NCBI RefSeq assembly: GCF_002269125.1 | Contig: NZ_NQKI01000025.1 | Coordinates: 1 to 64,000, forward strand | Source: Pseudomonas lundensis | Lineage (GTDB): Bacteria; Pseudomonadota; Gammaproteobacteria; Pseudomonadales; Pseudomonadaceae | Direction of reading: 5' to 3' | Length of the DNA: 64,000 nt | In this document: positions 15,167 through 24,255 of the stretch, piece by piece | How the letters are laid out: the number at the start of each line of letters is the position of its first letter | Numbering within the stretch: position 1 is the first letter of the stretch | Notes under the pieces: generated by a model | Database searches by the model: none | Seen by the model: only the letters and a program-made list of their open reading frames with translations | What the model was told of the DNA's origin: nothing | Translations under genes and position numbers: made by a program

Positions 15167-18025
15167 TCAGGCCTCCTGATAGCTCTCGATGGATGGGCAC
15201 GCGCAGACCAGATTGCGATCGCCAAACACGTTATCGACACGACCAACCGGCGGCCAGTATTTGCCATCGATCAATGACTCGACCGGGTACACCGCCTGTT
15301 CGCGGCTGTACGGGTGGGTCCATTCGCCGACCATTTCCGCCGCCGTGTGCGGGGCGTTTTTCAACGGGTTGTCTTCTTTGTCCAGCGTACCGTTTTCAAC
15401 CGCGCGGATTTCTTCGCGAATGCGGATCATGGCGTCGCAGAAGCGATCCAGCTCGTGTTTGGACTCACTCTCGGTAGGTTCGATCATCAGCGTGCCGGCC
15501 ACCGGGAACGACATAGTGGGCGCATGGAAGCCGAAGTCGATCAGGCGCTTGGCCACGTCATCTACGCTGATCCCGCTGCTGTCCTTGAGCGGGCGCAGGT
15601 CGAGGATGCATTCGTGCGCCACCAGCCCGTTGCTGCCCGAATACAGCACGGGGTAGTGCTCTTCGAGGCGGCGGGCGATGTAATTGGCATTGAGAATGGC
15701 CATTTGCGAAGCGCGCTTGAGGCCTTCGCCGCCCATCATGCGGATGTACATCCAGGTGATGGGCAGAATGCTCGCGCTGCCAAACGGTGCGGCGCACACC
15801 GCACCCTGTTTGCGAGGCAAACTGGCATGGCCTGGCAAGAAGGGGGTCAAGTGCGACTTGACGCCAATCGGGCCGACGCCCGGGCCGCCGCCGCCGTGGG
15901 GGATACAAAAGGTTTTATGCAGGTTGAGGTGAGACACGTCGCCACCGAACTTACCCGGTGCGCACAAGCCCACCATCGCATTCATGTTGGCGCCGTCGAT
16001 GTACACCTGACCGCCGTTGTCGTGAATGATGCCGCAGATTTCACGGATACCCTCTTCGAACACGCCGTGGGTCGACGGGTAGGTAATCATCAGTGCTGCC
16101 AGATGTTCACGGTGTTCGATGGCCTTGGCACGCAGGTCTTCAATGTCAACGTTGCCGCGCGCGTCGCAGGCCGTGACCACCACGCGCATGCCCGCCATGT
16201 TGGCGGTCGCCGGGTTGGTGCCGTGGGCGGAGGACGGGATCAGGCAGATGTCGCGGCGCTCGTCGCCACGGCTCTGGTGATAGGCACGAATGGCCAGCAG
16301 CCCGGCGTATTCGCCCTGTGAGCCTGCGTTGGGTTGCAGGGAAATGGCGTCATAACCGGTGGCGGCGCACAGCATCGCTTCCAGTTCAGCCGTGAGCTGC
16401 TGGTAACCCTGACTTTGCTCGGCCGGAGCGAACGGGTGCAGGTTGCCAAACTCGGCCCAGGTCACCGGGATCATCTCGCTGGCCGCGTTGAGTTTCATGG
16501 TGCAAGAGCCCAGCGGAATCATGGTGCGATCCAGTGCCAGGTCCTTGTCTGCCAAACGACGCAGGTAGCGCATCAGTTCGGTTTCAGAGTGATAACGGTT
16601 GAACACCGGGTGGCTGAGGATCGGCGATTGGCGCAGCAGGGCGGCGGGCAGGGTGCCGTTCACGTGGGCGGCCAGGGTGTCGAAGTCCGGCAGTGCTTGC
16701 CCTTCTGCAGCGAGCAGGGCCCACAGCGCAGTGACATCGGACGGGCCGCAGGTTTCATCCAGCGACACGCCCAGACGCTCGTCATCCACCACGCGCAGGT
16801 TGATGCGTTTGGCATGCGCGTTGGCATGCAGGGCCGCTGTGTGGGCGCCTGTGTGCAGGGTCAGGGTGTCGAAAAACTCGATCTGCTCCACGCTCAGCCC
16901 CAGTGCAGTCAGGCCCTTGGCCAGAATGGCCGTAAGCTGATGGACGCGCCGGGCAATTTGAGCCAGGCCCTGAGGGCCGTGGTAGACGGCGTACATGCTG
17001 GCGATGTTGGCCAGCAACACTTGCGCGGTGCAGATATTGCTCGTGGCCTTCTCGCGGCGGATGTGCTGCTCGCGGGTTTGCATGGCCAGACGCAGCGCAG
17101 GTTTGCCGTGACGATCCACCGACACACCCACCAGACGCCCCGGCATGTCGCGTTTGAACGCGTCACGGGTAGCGAAATACGCTGCATGCGGGCCGCCGAA
17201 ACCCAGTGGCACGCCAAAACGCTGTGCGCTGCCGATGGCCACGTCGGCCCCGAATTCGCCCGGAGGCGTCAGCAGGGTCAGGGCCAGCAAGTCTGCAGCC
17301 ACGGCCACCAGGGCGTGGGCGGCGTGAAAGCGCTCGACCAGCTCGCGGTAGTCGAACACATCGCCGTTGCTCGCCGGGTATTGCAGCAGTGCGCCGAAGA
17401 ACGGGGACAGGTCGCTCAGACTGCGTTCGTCGCCTACGACCACCTCGATGCCCAGCGGTTCTGCACGGGTGCGTAACACGTCGAGGGTTTGCGGGTGGCA
17501 ATGGCGCGATGCAAAGAATGCACGGCCGGATTTGTTTTTGCTCAGGCGTTTGCAGAAGGTCATGGCTTCAGCCGCAGCGGTGGCTTCGTCGAGCAACGAA
17601 GCGTTGGCAATCGGCAGGCCGCTGAGGTCGCTGATGAGGGTCTGGAAATTGAGCAGCGCTTCCAGACGCCCTTGGGAAATTTCCGGCTGGTATGGCGTAT
17701 ACGCGGTGTACCACGCCGGGTTTTCCAACAGATTGCGCAAGATCGGCGCGGGCGTGTGGCAATTGTAATAGCCCTGGCCGATGTAGGTTTTACAGAGCTG
17801 GTTTTTACCGGCGATGGCTTTGATCGATGCCAATGCATCGGCTTCGCTTTGCCCAGCGGGCAGGTTGAGCACGCTGGTGCCCTTGATGCTCTCAGGGATC
17901 ACACTGGCGCTCAGGGCCTCCAGCGAGTCAAAGCCCAGCGTGGCGAGCATGGCCTGTTCATCGGCGTGATCAGGGCCGATGTGGCGCGCGATGAATTCGT
18001 TGGCGGTACTCAGATTAACGGTCAT
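15167..18025 (-). CDS. gcvP: Glycine decarboxylase (P protein)
   Basis: GcvP is the pyridoxal-phosphate enzyme that decarboxylates glycine and loads the aminomethyl group on lipoyl-GcvH. The 952 residues are the fused alpha/beta form: an N-terminal half with LRNLLENPAWYTAYTPYQPE and a C-terminal half with the PLP lysine in HLNLHKTFCIPHGGGGPGVG. The start chosen is ATG 18025 (MTVNLSTANEFIARHIG), preceded by GAGGAC; a longer in-frame start at 18049 would overlap gcvH and lacks a ribosome site. It follows gcvH by 10 bases. Confidence 0.97.
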   Translation of the reverse strand: MTVNLSTANEFIARHIGPDHADEQAMLATLGFDSLEALSASVIPESIKGTSVLNLPAGQSEADALASIKAIAGKNQLCKTYIGQGYYNCHTPAPILRNLLENPAWYTAYTPYQPEISQGRLEALLNFQTLISDLSGLPIANASLLDEATAAAEAMTFCKRLSKNKSGRAFFASRHCHPQTLDVLRTRAEPLGIEVVVGDERSLSDLSPFFGALLQYPASNGDVFDYRELVERFHAAHALVAVAADLLALTLLTPPGEFGADVAIGSAQRFGVPLGFGGPHAAYFATRDAFKRDMPGRLVGVSVDRHGKPALRLAMQTREQHIRREKATSNICTAQVLLANIASMYAVYHGPQGLAQIARRVHQLTAILAKGLTALGLSVEQIEFFDTLTLHTGAHTAALHANAHAKRINLRVVDDERLGVSLDETCGPSDVTALWALLAAEGQALPDFDTLAAHVNGTLPAALLRQSPILSHPVFNRYHSETELMRYLRRLADKDLALDRTMIPLGSCTMKLNAASEMIPVTWAEFGNLHPFAPAEQSQGYQQLTAELEAMLCAATGYDAISLQPNAGSQGEYAGLLAIRAYHQSRGDERRDICLIPSSAHGTNPATANMAGMRVVVTACDARGNVDIEDLRAKAIEHREHLAALMITYPSTHGVFEEGIREICGIIHDNGGQVYIDGANMNAMVGLCAPGKFGGDVSHLNLHKTFCIPHGGGGPGVGPIGVKSHLTPFLPGHASLPRKQGAVCAAPFGSASILPITWMYIRMMGGEGLKRASQMAILNANYIARRLEEHYPVLYSGSNGLVAHECILDLRPLKDSSGISVDDVAKRLIDFGFHAPTMSFPVAGTLMIEPTESESKHELDRFCDAMIRIREEIRAVENGTLDKEDNPLKNAPHTAAEMVGEWTHPYSREQAVYPVESLIDGKYWPPVGRVDNVFGDRNLVCACPSIESYQEA

Positions 18026-18035
18026 GGCGCTGTCC

Positions 18036-18419
18036 TCAGGCTTGGGCATTGGCTTTGATCAGGCGGTCATAGGCGTCCTGATCCAGCAACTGGCCGACAG
18101 CGCTGGCGTCTGCAGGGATGAAGCGGAAGAACCAGCCTGCGCCCAGTGGATCTTCGTTGACCTGTTCGGGGCTGCTTTCCAGTACCGGATTAACCTCCAC
18201 CACCTCGCCGTCCAGGGGCATATACACGCCGCTGGCGGCCTTGACCGACTCAACGGTGGCGGCTTCTGCGCCTTTTTCGTAAACCTGCAACTCGGGCAAT
18301 TGCACAAACACCACATCGCCCAGAGCGTTTTGCGCAAACGCGGTAATGCCCACGGTCACGCTGCCATCGGCTTCGGCGCGTAGCCATTCGTGGTCTTCAG
18401 TAAAACGCAATTCGCTCAT
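18036..18419 (-). CDS. gcvH: Glycine cleavage system H protein
   Basis: GcvH is the lipoyl carrier that shuttles the aminomethyl intermediate between GcvP, GcvT and the lipoamide dehydrogenase. The 127 residues include the lipoylation site VESVKAA (Lys near position 64) and the usual end (DAYDRLIKA). It is the first gene of the cluster and lies about 80 bases downstream of a sigma-54 promoter on the minus strand. Confidence 0.97.
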   Translation of the reverse strand: MSELRFTEDHEWLRAEADGSVTVGITAFAQNALGDVVFVQLPELQVYEKGAEAATVESVKAASGVYMPLDGEVVEVNPVLESSPEQVNEDPLGAGWFFRFIPADASAVGQLLDQDAYDRLIKANAQA

Positions 18420-18498
18420 GGAAACTCCTCAAGGCCAGACTCGTCTGGTGGTCGCAGGTAAGTACTCGTGCATGGACGAGCGCATTGAGGATTGCTTT

Positions 18499-18513
18499 GC
18501 AAGATAGTTGCCA
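18499..18513 (-). promoter_or_regulatory. Sigma-54 promoter of gcvHP-sdaA-gcvT
   Basis: On the minus strand the sequence reads TGGCAACTATCTTGC, with GG and GC exactly 10 bases apart as in the -24/-12 consensus TGGCACG-N4-TTGC. It lies upstream of gcvH, as expected for an operon driven by a GcsR-type activator. Confidence 0.85.
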
Positions 18514-18577
18514 CTATTAAAAAGTTGTTATTTATCAAGCTGTTGCGTGATTGAAAAAGTGCGTGGCGCGGTGAGGC

Positions 18578-18695
18578 TGTAGCGAAATCGCTACACGGGG
18601 GGCGGGTTTAAAAAAACGAAGTGGATCAAAGCCTTGCAGCAGTGCGTCATCCTTGGTGTGTATCGAATTCGCTACAGTGGAGTGAAATCAATACA
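18578..18695 (-). promoter_or_regulatory. Three GcsR-like operator sites
   Basis: Three 18-bp imperfect palindromes lie at 18578-18595 (TGTAGCGAAATCGCTACA), 18659-18676 (TGTATCGAATTCGCTACA) and 18678-18695 (TGGAGTGAAATCAATACA). Known: P. aeruginosa GcsR activates its glycine-cleavage operon from several 18-bp TGTAACG-N4-type sites. They stand 65-182 bases upstream of the sigma-54 promoter, a normal enhancer distance. The third is the weakest. Confidence 0.8.
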
Positions 18696-18776
18696 GTCAG
18701 GCGCGGTCGTCAACCACGTCCCGTGGCCTCTGCTGTCATTGCCCGGGCAGCGCGTGCGATGAGTACATCGCAACCT

Positions 18777-20285
18777 TCACGCCTTACCGGGGATCCCGTA
18801 TTTGCGCAATCGATGGGCGATGGCGGTGTGGCTGGTTTGCAGGCGGCTGGCCAGTTGGCGGGTCGAGGGGTAGCTGACGTATAGCTTCTCCAGCAAGGCT
18901 TTTTCAAAACGTTCAATGGCGTGTTCCAGGGTTTCAACGTCCCCGTCGCTTTGCCGCGCGACGGAGGTTCCGGCAATGTCGAGGTCGCCAATGTCGACCA
19001 CGCTGCTTTCGCATATGGCAGCGGCGCGGAAGATCACGTTTTGCAACTGACGAACGTTGCCTGGCCAGCGGTTACCGAGCAACGCCGGGTATGTCCCCGG
19101 CGCCAGGCGACATACGGGGCGCTGTATTTGAGTGCAGGCCTGCTGCATAAAAGTGCGGGCCAGCAACAGGATGTCCTGCCCGCGCTCGCGCAGGGGTGGC
19201 ACTTCGATGTTGAGCACGTTCAGGCGATAGAACAGGTCTTCGCGAAACGTGCCCTCGTTGACCATTTTTTCGAGGTTGCGATGGGTGGCGCTGAGGATGC
19301 GGACATTGACCTTCACTTCCCGTTCGCCGCCGACACGGCGAAAGCTGCCGTCATTCAAAAAACGCAGCAATTTGGCCTGGAGGTAGGGTGACATTTCCGC
19401 GATTTCATCAAGGAACACGGTGCCGTTGTTGGCCAGTTCCATCAGGCCCGGTTTACCGCCGCGTTGTGCGCCGGTAAAGGCGCCGGGGGCATAGCCAAAC
19501 AGTTCGCTCTCGGCCAGGTTTTCCGGTAATGCCGCGCAGTTCAGGGCCAGAAACGGCGCGCTGAAGCGATCACTGATGGCATGGCAAGCGCGGGCCACCA
19601 GTTCTTTGCCGGTGCCGGTTTCGCCCTGAATCAACAATGGCGCATCCAAAACCGCGACGCGCTGTGCCCGGGCCTTGAGGGTTCGGATCGCGGGCGACTC
19701 ACCCAGCAACGCGTCAAAGCCTTCGGCGTGGTCGTGATGCAGCGCGGCCAGCCGCTCGCCAATACGGCTGGGCTGATAGAGGGTCAATAAGGCGCCCGCA
19801 TCGGTGATCGGCGTGGCATCGAGCATCAGCGGATGGCCGTTGAGCGTGACTTCGCGCAGGGGCAAGCGGAAGCCGTTCTCCAGCAAGGCGGTCAGCAAGC
19901 TGGGGTCGGTGAACAACTCGGCAATACTTTGGCCAGCAGGTTCGCGGCCATAGAGCGAGACCAGCGCCGGATTGGCCAACAACACATGGCCTTCGCTGTC
20001 CAGTGCCAACACCGGATCGGTCATCGCGGCCAGCAGCGCATCGAGTTGCAGATGCCGTCGCTGACCGGGAAGGATGTCTACCACCATCACCGACTGCACG
20101 CCCTGAACCCGGAACAGTGCCTCGCGCAATTCATCGAGCACGTGCGGGCTTAAGGTTGGGGCATCGATATAGACGTTGGGCGGGACCATCTCCACGGCAT
20201 CGAGATTGAGGTTGCGTGCCCCCAGCAGTGCCAGCACTTCCTGGGTAATACCGACGCGGTCAATAAAGCTGACATGGATACGCAT
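18777..20285 (-). CDS. gcsR: Sigma-54 activator GcsR (TyrR-like)
   Basis: The 502-residue protein has an N-terminal ACT domain (RIHVSFIDRVGITQEVLALL), a PAS domain (about 80-190), an AAA+ domain with Walker A GETGTGKE and the sigma-54 contact loop GAFTGA, and a C-terminal TyrR-type helix-turn-helix (STRQLASRLQTSHTAIAHRL). The place next to the gcv cluster and the three operators indicate GcsR, the glycine-responsive activator of that operon. The start chosen is ATG 20285 (MRIHVSFID), since the ACT domain begins there; the longer frame to 20348 adds an unlikely tail. Confidence 0.93.
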   Translation of the reverse strand: MRIHVSFIDRVGITQEVLALLGARNLNLDAVEMVPPNVYIDAPTLSPHVLDELREALFRVQGVQSVMVVDILPGQRRHLQLDALLAAMTDPVLALDSEGHVLLANPALVSLYGREPAGQSIAELFTDPSLLTALLENGFRLPLREVTLNGHPLMLDATPITDAGALLTLYQPSRIGERLAALHHDHAEGFDALLGESPAIRTLKARAQRVAVLDAPLLIQGETGTGKELVARACHAISDRFSAPFLALNCAALPENLAESELFGYAPGAFTGAQRGGKPGLMELANNGTVFLDEIAEMSPYLQAKLLRFLNDGSFRRVGGEREVKVNVRILSATHRNLEKMVNEGTFREDLFYRLNVLNIEVPPLRERGQDILLLARTFMQQACTQIQRPVCRLAPGTYPALLGNRWPGNVRQLQNVIFRAAAICESSVVDIGDLDIAGTSVARQSDGDVETLEHAIERFEKALLEKLYVSYPSTRQLASRLQTSHTAIAHRLRKYGIPGKA

Positions 20286-20450
20286 GAGAACGGGGAACAC
20301 TGTTGGCCGTAAGATGGCCAGTATGCCTTGGGCGCGGCAGCAGGACAAAGAGGTACGTCCTGTAGCGGCTGGCGCTGCCTTCGATGGCGCGCGCAGCGCT
20401 GCTGTGCGAGGGGAGGGGGAAGCGGTTCAGGCTGTGGCGTACAGGGCGAA

Positions 20451-20810
20451 TCAGTCCAGATGATCGAGGTTAATCGGATCGCCAGGTTTGTGATTGAGCT
20501 GGGCCATCACGTCCAAATACATTTTGTCGTAGTAACCGTGCATCGAACGGATGTCAGCGGTCTTGGGAATGCCATGTTTGACGGCAATCTGAAAGGCATC
20601 GTGGGCAAAATTGAAGGCCACGTCTTTGGGCAGCGTGAATGAGTCTTTGAAATCCTTTCCGTTGATCTGACCATGCATGTCGAACTGCATCGACTTGCCT
20701 TCCTTGGGATCCTGAACGACCTGGTAATCGATCTTGATGTCATACCCGAAATCGCCAGGTTGCAGCGGTTCGCGGTGGATATGCAGGTGACCGGGTTCGA
20801 ACGAGGCCAT
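20451..20810 (-). CDS. DUF5064 family protein
   Basis: A 119-residue soluble protein starting MASFEPGHLHIHREPLQPGD at 20810, with YDIKIDYQVVQDPKEGKSM and GYYDKMYLDVMAQL later. It matches the Pseudomonas DUF5064 pattern as I recall it; no function is known. It follows arcC by 55 bases across a hairpin and may be a read-through member of the arginine deiminase operon. Confidence 0.8.
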   Translation of the reverse strand: MASFEPGHLHIHREPLQPGDFGYDIKIDYQVVQDPKEGKSMQFDMHGQINGKDFKDSFTLPKDVAFNFAHDAFQIAVKHGIPKTADIRSMHGYYDKMYLDVMAQLNHKPGDPINLDHLD

Positions 20811-20833
20811 AGGGTGACTCCTTGAGCAAAGGT

Positions 20834-20860
20834 AAAAGGGCAGACCCTGAGGCCTGCCCC
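20834..20860 (-). terminator. Terminator after arcC
   Basis: GGGCAG/CTGCCC stem at 20838-20859, followed on the minus strand by CCTTTTACC. It is probably the main end of arcDABC, with partial read-through into the DUF5064 gene. Confidence 0.6.
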
Positions 20861-20865
20861 GCAGT

Positions 20866-21795
20866 TCAGAAGTAGGTAATACCAGATTTTTCAGTGCTGA
20901 CGCGAGTACCGGCTTTGCCTTGCACGATGGCCTCAATATCTGCCAGGGCACCGATAACAGCGGTTTTGCCTGTTTTACGCGCGAATTCGCAGGCAGCTTC
21001 AACTTTTGGCCCCATGGAACCGGAGGCGAAGCCGAGTTTTTCGAGCTCGTCGGGGTGCGCTTGGGCAATGCCCTTCTGGGTCGGTTTGCCCCAGTCAATG
21101 AAGGCTGCATTGACGTCGGTCGCAATGACCAGCAAGTCGCTGTCCAGTTGCTGTGCCAGCAGGGAAGAGGCCAGATCCTTGTCGATCACCGCTTCGATGC
21201 CTTTGAGATTGCCGTCTTCGCCGTACATGGTCGGAATACCGCCGCCGCCCGCGCAAATCACAATGGTGCCTTTCTCCAGCAGCCATTTGATCGGACGGAT
21301 TTCGAAGATGCGTTTTGGTTTAGGGCTTGGCACCACGCGGCGGAATTTGTCGCCATCGGGGGCAATGTTCCAGCCTTTTTCAGCCGCCAGGCTTTTGGCT
21401 TCGGCTTCGCTGTACACCGGGCCGATGGGCTTGGTCGGGTTCTGGAAAGCCGGGTCTTTGGGGTCGACTTCAACCTGGGTCAGCAAGGTGGCAAAAGGCG
21501 CGTCCTGCGGCAACAGGTTACCCAGTTCTTGCTCGATCATGTAACCGATCATGCCTTCGGTTTCGGCGCCCAGCACGTCCAGCGGGTAAGGGCTGACGGC
21601 GGTGTAAGCGGCAGCTTGCAGCGACAGCAGGCCCACTTGCGGGCCGTTGCCGTGGGCGACGACCAATTCGTTACCGGGGGCAATACGGGCAATTTGAGCA
21701 GTAGCGGTGCGGATGTTTTCGCGTTGATTCTCGGCAGTCATGGGCTGACCGCGACGCAAGAGGGCGTTACCGCCCAGTGCAACGACGATACGCAT
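20866..21795 (-). CDS. arcC: Carbamate kinase
   Basis: ArcC makes ATP from carbamoyl phosphate and ADP, the energy-yielding last step of the arginine deiminase pathway. The 309 residues start MRIVVALGGNALLRRGQPM, the nucleotide-binding motif of the amino-acid kinase family, and include the motifs ICAGGGGIPTMY and ASGSMGPKVEA. It is the last canonical gene of arcDABC, 84 bases after arcB. Confidence 0.97.
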   Translation of the reverse strand: MRIVVALGGNALLRRGQPMTAENQRENIRTATAQIARIAPGNELVVAHGNGPQVGLLSLQAAAYTAVSPYPLDVLGAETEGMIGYMIEQELGNLLPQDAPFATLLTQVEVDPKDPAFQNPTKPIGPVYSEAEAKSLAAEKGWNIAPDGDKFRRVVPSPKPKRIFEIRPIKWLLEKGTIVICAGGGGIPTMYGEDGNLKGIEAVIDKDLASSLLAQQLDSDLLVIATDVNAAFIDWGKPTQKGIAQAHPDELEKLGFASGSMGPKVEAACEFARKTGKTAVIGALADIEAIVQGKAGTRVSTEKSGITYF

Positions 21796-21838
21796 AGGTA
21801 ATTCCTTATAGAAGGGAAGTTCACATACAGCCGGGTTG

Positions 21839-21866
21839 TGCCGGAGCAGGCGAGCCCGCTCCGGCA
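21839..21866 (-). repeat. Hairpin between arcB and arcC
   Basis: TGCCGGAGC at 21839-21847 and GCTCCGGCA at 21858-21866 form a 9-bp stem. No U-run follows. Such hairpins between arc genes can protect upstream messenger segments from exonucleases. Confidence 0.6.
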
Positions 21867-21879
21867 GCCATGCACGTCC

Positions 21880-22890
21880 TTAGATATCAGCCAGGGCTGC
21901 GACCAGGATTGCCTTAATGGTGTGCATGCGGTTTTCGGCTTGTTCGAAGGCAATGTTGTAAGGAGACTCAAACACCTCTTCGGTCACTTCAATGCCGTCC
22001 TTCAGGTTTGGATGGTGCTCTGCCACGTCCTTGCCGACCTTGGTTTCACAGTTGTGGAACGCTGGGAGGCAGTGCATGAATTTCACGCGGATGTTACCGG
22101 CGGCTTTGATCAGGTCCATGTTGACTTGGTAAGGCAGCAGCAATTTGATGCGCTCGTTCCAGGCTTCAACGGGTTCGCCCATCGAGACCCAAACGTCAGT
22201 GTGGATGAAGTCCACGCCTTTGACGGCAGCTTTCGGGTCTTCGGTCAGGGTGATTTTGGCACCGCTTTCCTTGGCGAACTCTTCGCACTGTTTGACGAAC
22301 GACTCTTCTGGCCACAGGGCTTTAGGGGCGCCGATGCGCACGTCCATGCCCAATTTGGCGCCGATCAGCAGCAGCGAGTTACCCATGTTGTTCCGGGCGT
22401 CGCCCAGGTAGGCGTAGCTGATATCGTGCAGAGGCTTGTCGCTGTGTTCGCGCATGGTCAGCACGTCGGCGATCATTTGCGTCGGGTGGAATTCGGCGGT
22501 CAGGCCGTTGAACACCGGTACACCAGCGTACTTGGCCAGCTCTTCAACGATTTCCTGCGCAAAGCCACGGTATTCAATGGCATCGAACATACGACCCAGA
22601 ACGCGGGCGGTGTCTTTCATGCTTTCTTTGTGACCGATCTGCGAGGAAACCGGGTCGATGTAAGTCACGTGTGCGCCTTGATCGTGGGCCGCCACTTCGA
22701 ACGCGCAACGGGTACGGGTCGAGGTTTTTTCAAAGATCAGCGCAATGTTTTTGCCTTTGAGGTGCGGCTCTTCCGTGCCGGTGTACTTGGCGCGTTTCAG
22801 GTCGCGGGACAGGTCCAGCAGATAGTGCAGTTCGCGTTGGGTGTGGTGCACCAAGCTGAGCAGGCTGCGGTTTTTCATGTTAAACGCCAT
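21880..22890 (-). CDS. arcB: Ornithine carbamoyltransferase, catabolic
   Basis: ArcB phosphorolyses citrulline to ornithine and carbamoyl phosphate in the cytoplasm. The 336 residues contain the carbamoyl-phosphate motif STRTRCAFE, the ornithine-side motif and HCLPAFHNC. The start MAFNMKNRSLLS at 22890 follows GGAGATCCCC; the upstream in-frame ATG lies in the gap. Gene order identifies the catabolic form. Confidence 0.97.
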   Translation of the reverse strand: MAFNMKNRSLLSLVHHTQRELHYLLDLSRDLKRAKYTGTEEPHLKGKNIALIFEKTSTRTRCAFEVAAHDQGAHVTYIDPVSSQIGHKESMKDTARVLGRMFDAIEYRGFAQEIVEELAKYAGVPVFNGLTAEFHPTQMIADVLTMREHSDKPLHDISYAYLGDARNNMGNSLLLIGAKLGMDVRIGAPKALWPEESFVKQCEEFAKESGAKITLTEDPKAAVKGVDFIHTDVWVSMGEPVEAWNERIKLLLPYQVNMDLIKAAGNIRVKFMHCLPAFHNCETKVGKDVAEHHPNLKDGIEVTEEVFESPYNIAFEQAENRMHTIKAILVAALADI

Positions 22891-22965
22891 GGGGATCTCC
22901 TGGGTTTCTGGTAACCGGCTTGCGCCGCCCGGATAAGGGCTGGCGCAAGCATTCAAAGGGATGAA

Positions 22966-24222
22966 TTAATAGTCAATCGGGTCGCGGATGATTGGGCAGG
23001 TCATGCAGTGACCGCCGCCACGGCCGCGTCCCAGCTCAGAGGCGCTGATGGTGATGACTTCCACGCCCGCCTTGCGCAGCAGGGTGTTGGTGTAGGTGTT
23101 GCGGTCGTAACCGATCACCACACCAGGTTCCAGCGCTACAACGTTGTTGCCGTCGTCCCACTGCTCGCGTTCTGCCGCGAAGGAGTTGCCGCCGGTCTCA
23201 ACCACACGCAGGGTTTTAACGCCCAGTGCTTTGGCGACCACATCCAGGAAGCTGCTTTCTTCACGTCGAACGTCGATGCCGCCCTGTTTGCTCTCGTCGG
23301 GGTACAGCGAGAAGGCGACAATTTGGTTCACAACTTCAGGGAAGATCGTCACCAGATCGCGGTCGCAGAAGCTGAACACGGTGTCCAGGTGCATCGCGGC
23401 GCGGGATTTAGGCATACCGGCCACGATCACACGTTCCACGGCTTTGTTCTTGAACAGGCTCTGCGCCAGTTGGCCGATGGCCTGACGCGATGTCCGCTCG
23501 CCCATACCGATCAGTACCACGCCTTTGCCGATTGGCATGACGTCGCCGCCTTCCAGGCTTGAGTTGCCATGGTCCACGGTTGGGTCGCCGTACCAGATCT
23601 GGAAGTCAGCGTTAGTGAACTCAGGGTGGAACTTGTAGATCGCGGTGGTCAGCAGGGTTTCCTGACGACGCGCAGGCCAGTACATCGGGTTCAGCGTCAC
23701 GCCACCGTAAATCCAGCAAGTGGTGTCACGGGTGAACTGAGTGTTTGGCAGCGGTGGCAGGATAAAACTGGTGTGGCCGAGGAAATCACGGAACATCTCG
23801 ATGGTTTTGCCACCGAAGCTGTCTGGCAGATCGTCAGCCGATACGCCGCCAATCAGGTATTCAGCGGCTTTACGGGGCTCCAGGCTTTTGATCCAGGCTT
23901 TGACTTCGTGCACCAGGCCGACACCCACCTGATCCGGCGTCACTTTGTGATCGAGGATCCAGTCCAGTGCTTCAGGCATTGCCACGATGTCGGTCAGCAG
24001 GTTGTGCATTTCCAGAACATCGATGCCGCGCTCGCGCATCTTGGTCACAAAATCGAAGTGGTCGCGCTTGGCCTGATTGACCCACAACACGTCATCAAAC
24101 AGCAGCTCGTCGCAGTTACTGGGTGTCAGGCGCTGGTGAGCCAGGCCAGGGGAGCAAACCATCACTTTACGCAGTTTGCCGGCTTCGGAATGTACGCCGT
24201 ATTTCACTTTTTCTGTGGTCAT
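22966..24222 (-). CDS. arcA: Arginine deiminase
   Basis: ArcA hydrolyses arginine to citrulline and ammonia. The 418 residues start MTTEKVKYGVHSEAGKLRKV (ATG 24222 after GGAGG) and include FTRDTTCWIYGG, the Asp-bearing region, SLEGGDVMPIG and the nucleophilic Cys in RGGGHCMTCPI near the C-terminus. It lies between arcD and arcB in a single minus-strand operon. Confidence 0.98.
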   Translation of the reverse strand: MTTEKVKYGVHSEAGKLRKVMVCSPGLAHQRLTPSNCDELLFDDVLWVNQAKRDHFDFVTKMRERGIDVLEMHNLLTDIVAMPEALDWILDHKVTPDQVGVGLVHEVKAWIKSLEPRKAAEYLIGGVSADDLPDSFGGKTIEMFRDFLGHTSFILPPLPNTQFTRDTTCWIYGGVTLNPMYWPARRQETLLTTAIYKFHPEFTNADFQIWYGDPTVDHGNSSLEGGDVMPIGKGVVLIGMGERTSRQAIGQLAQSLFKNKAVERVIVAGMPKSRAAMHLDTVFSFCDRDLVTIFPEVVNQIVAFSLYPDESKQGGIDVRREESSFLDVVAKALGVKTLRVVETGGNSFAAEREQWDDGNNVVALEPGVVIGYDRNTYTNTLLRKAGVEVITISASELGRGRGGGHCMTCPIIRDPIDY

Positions 24223-24255
24223 TACAGTCAACCTCCAAAGTACATAATCAGGGAC

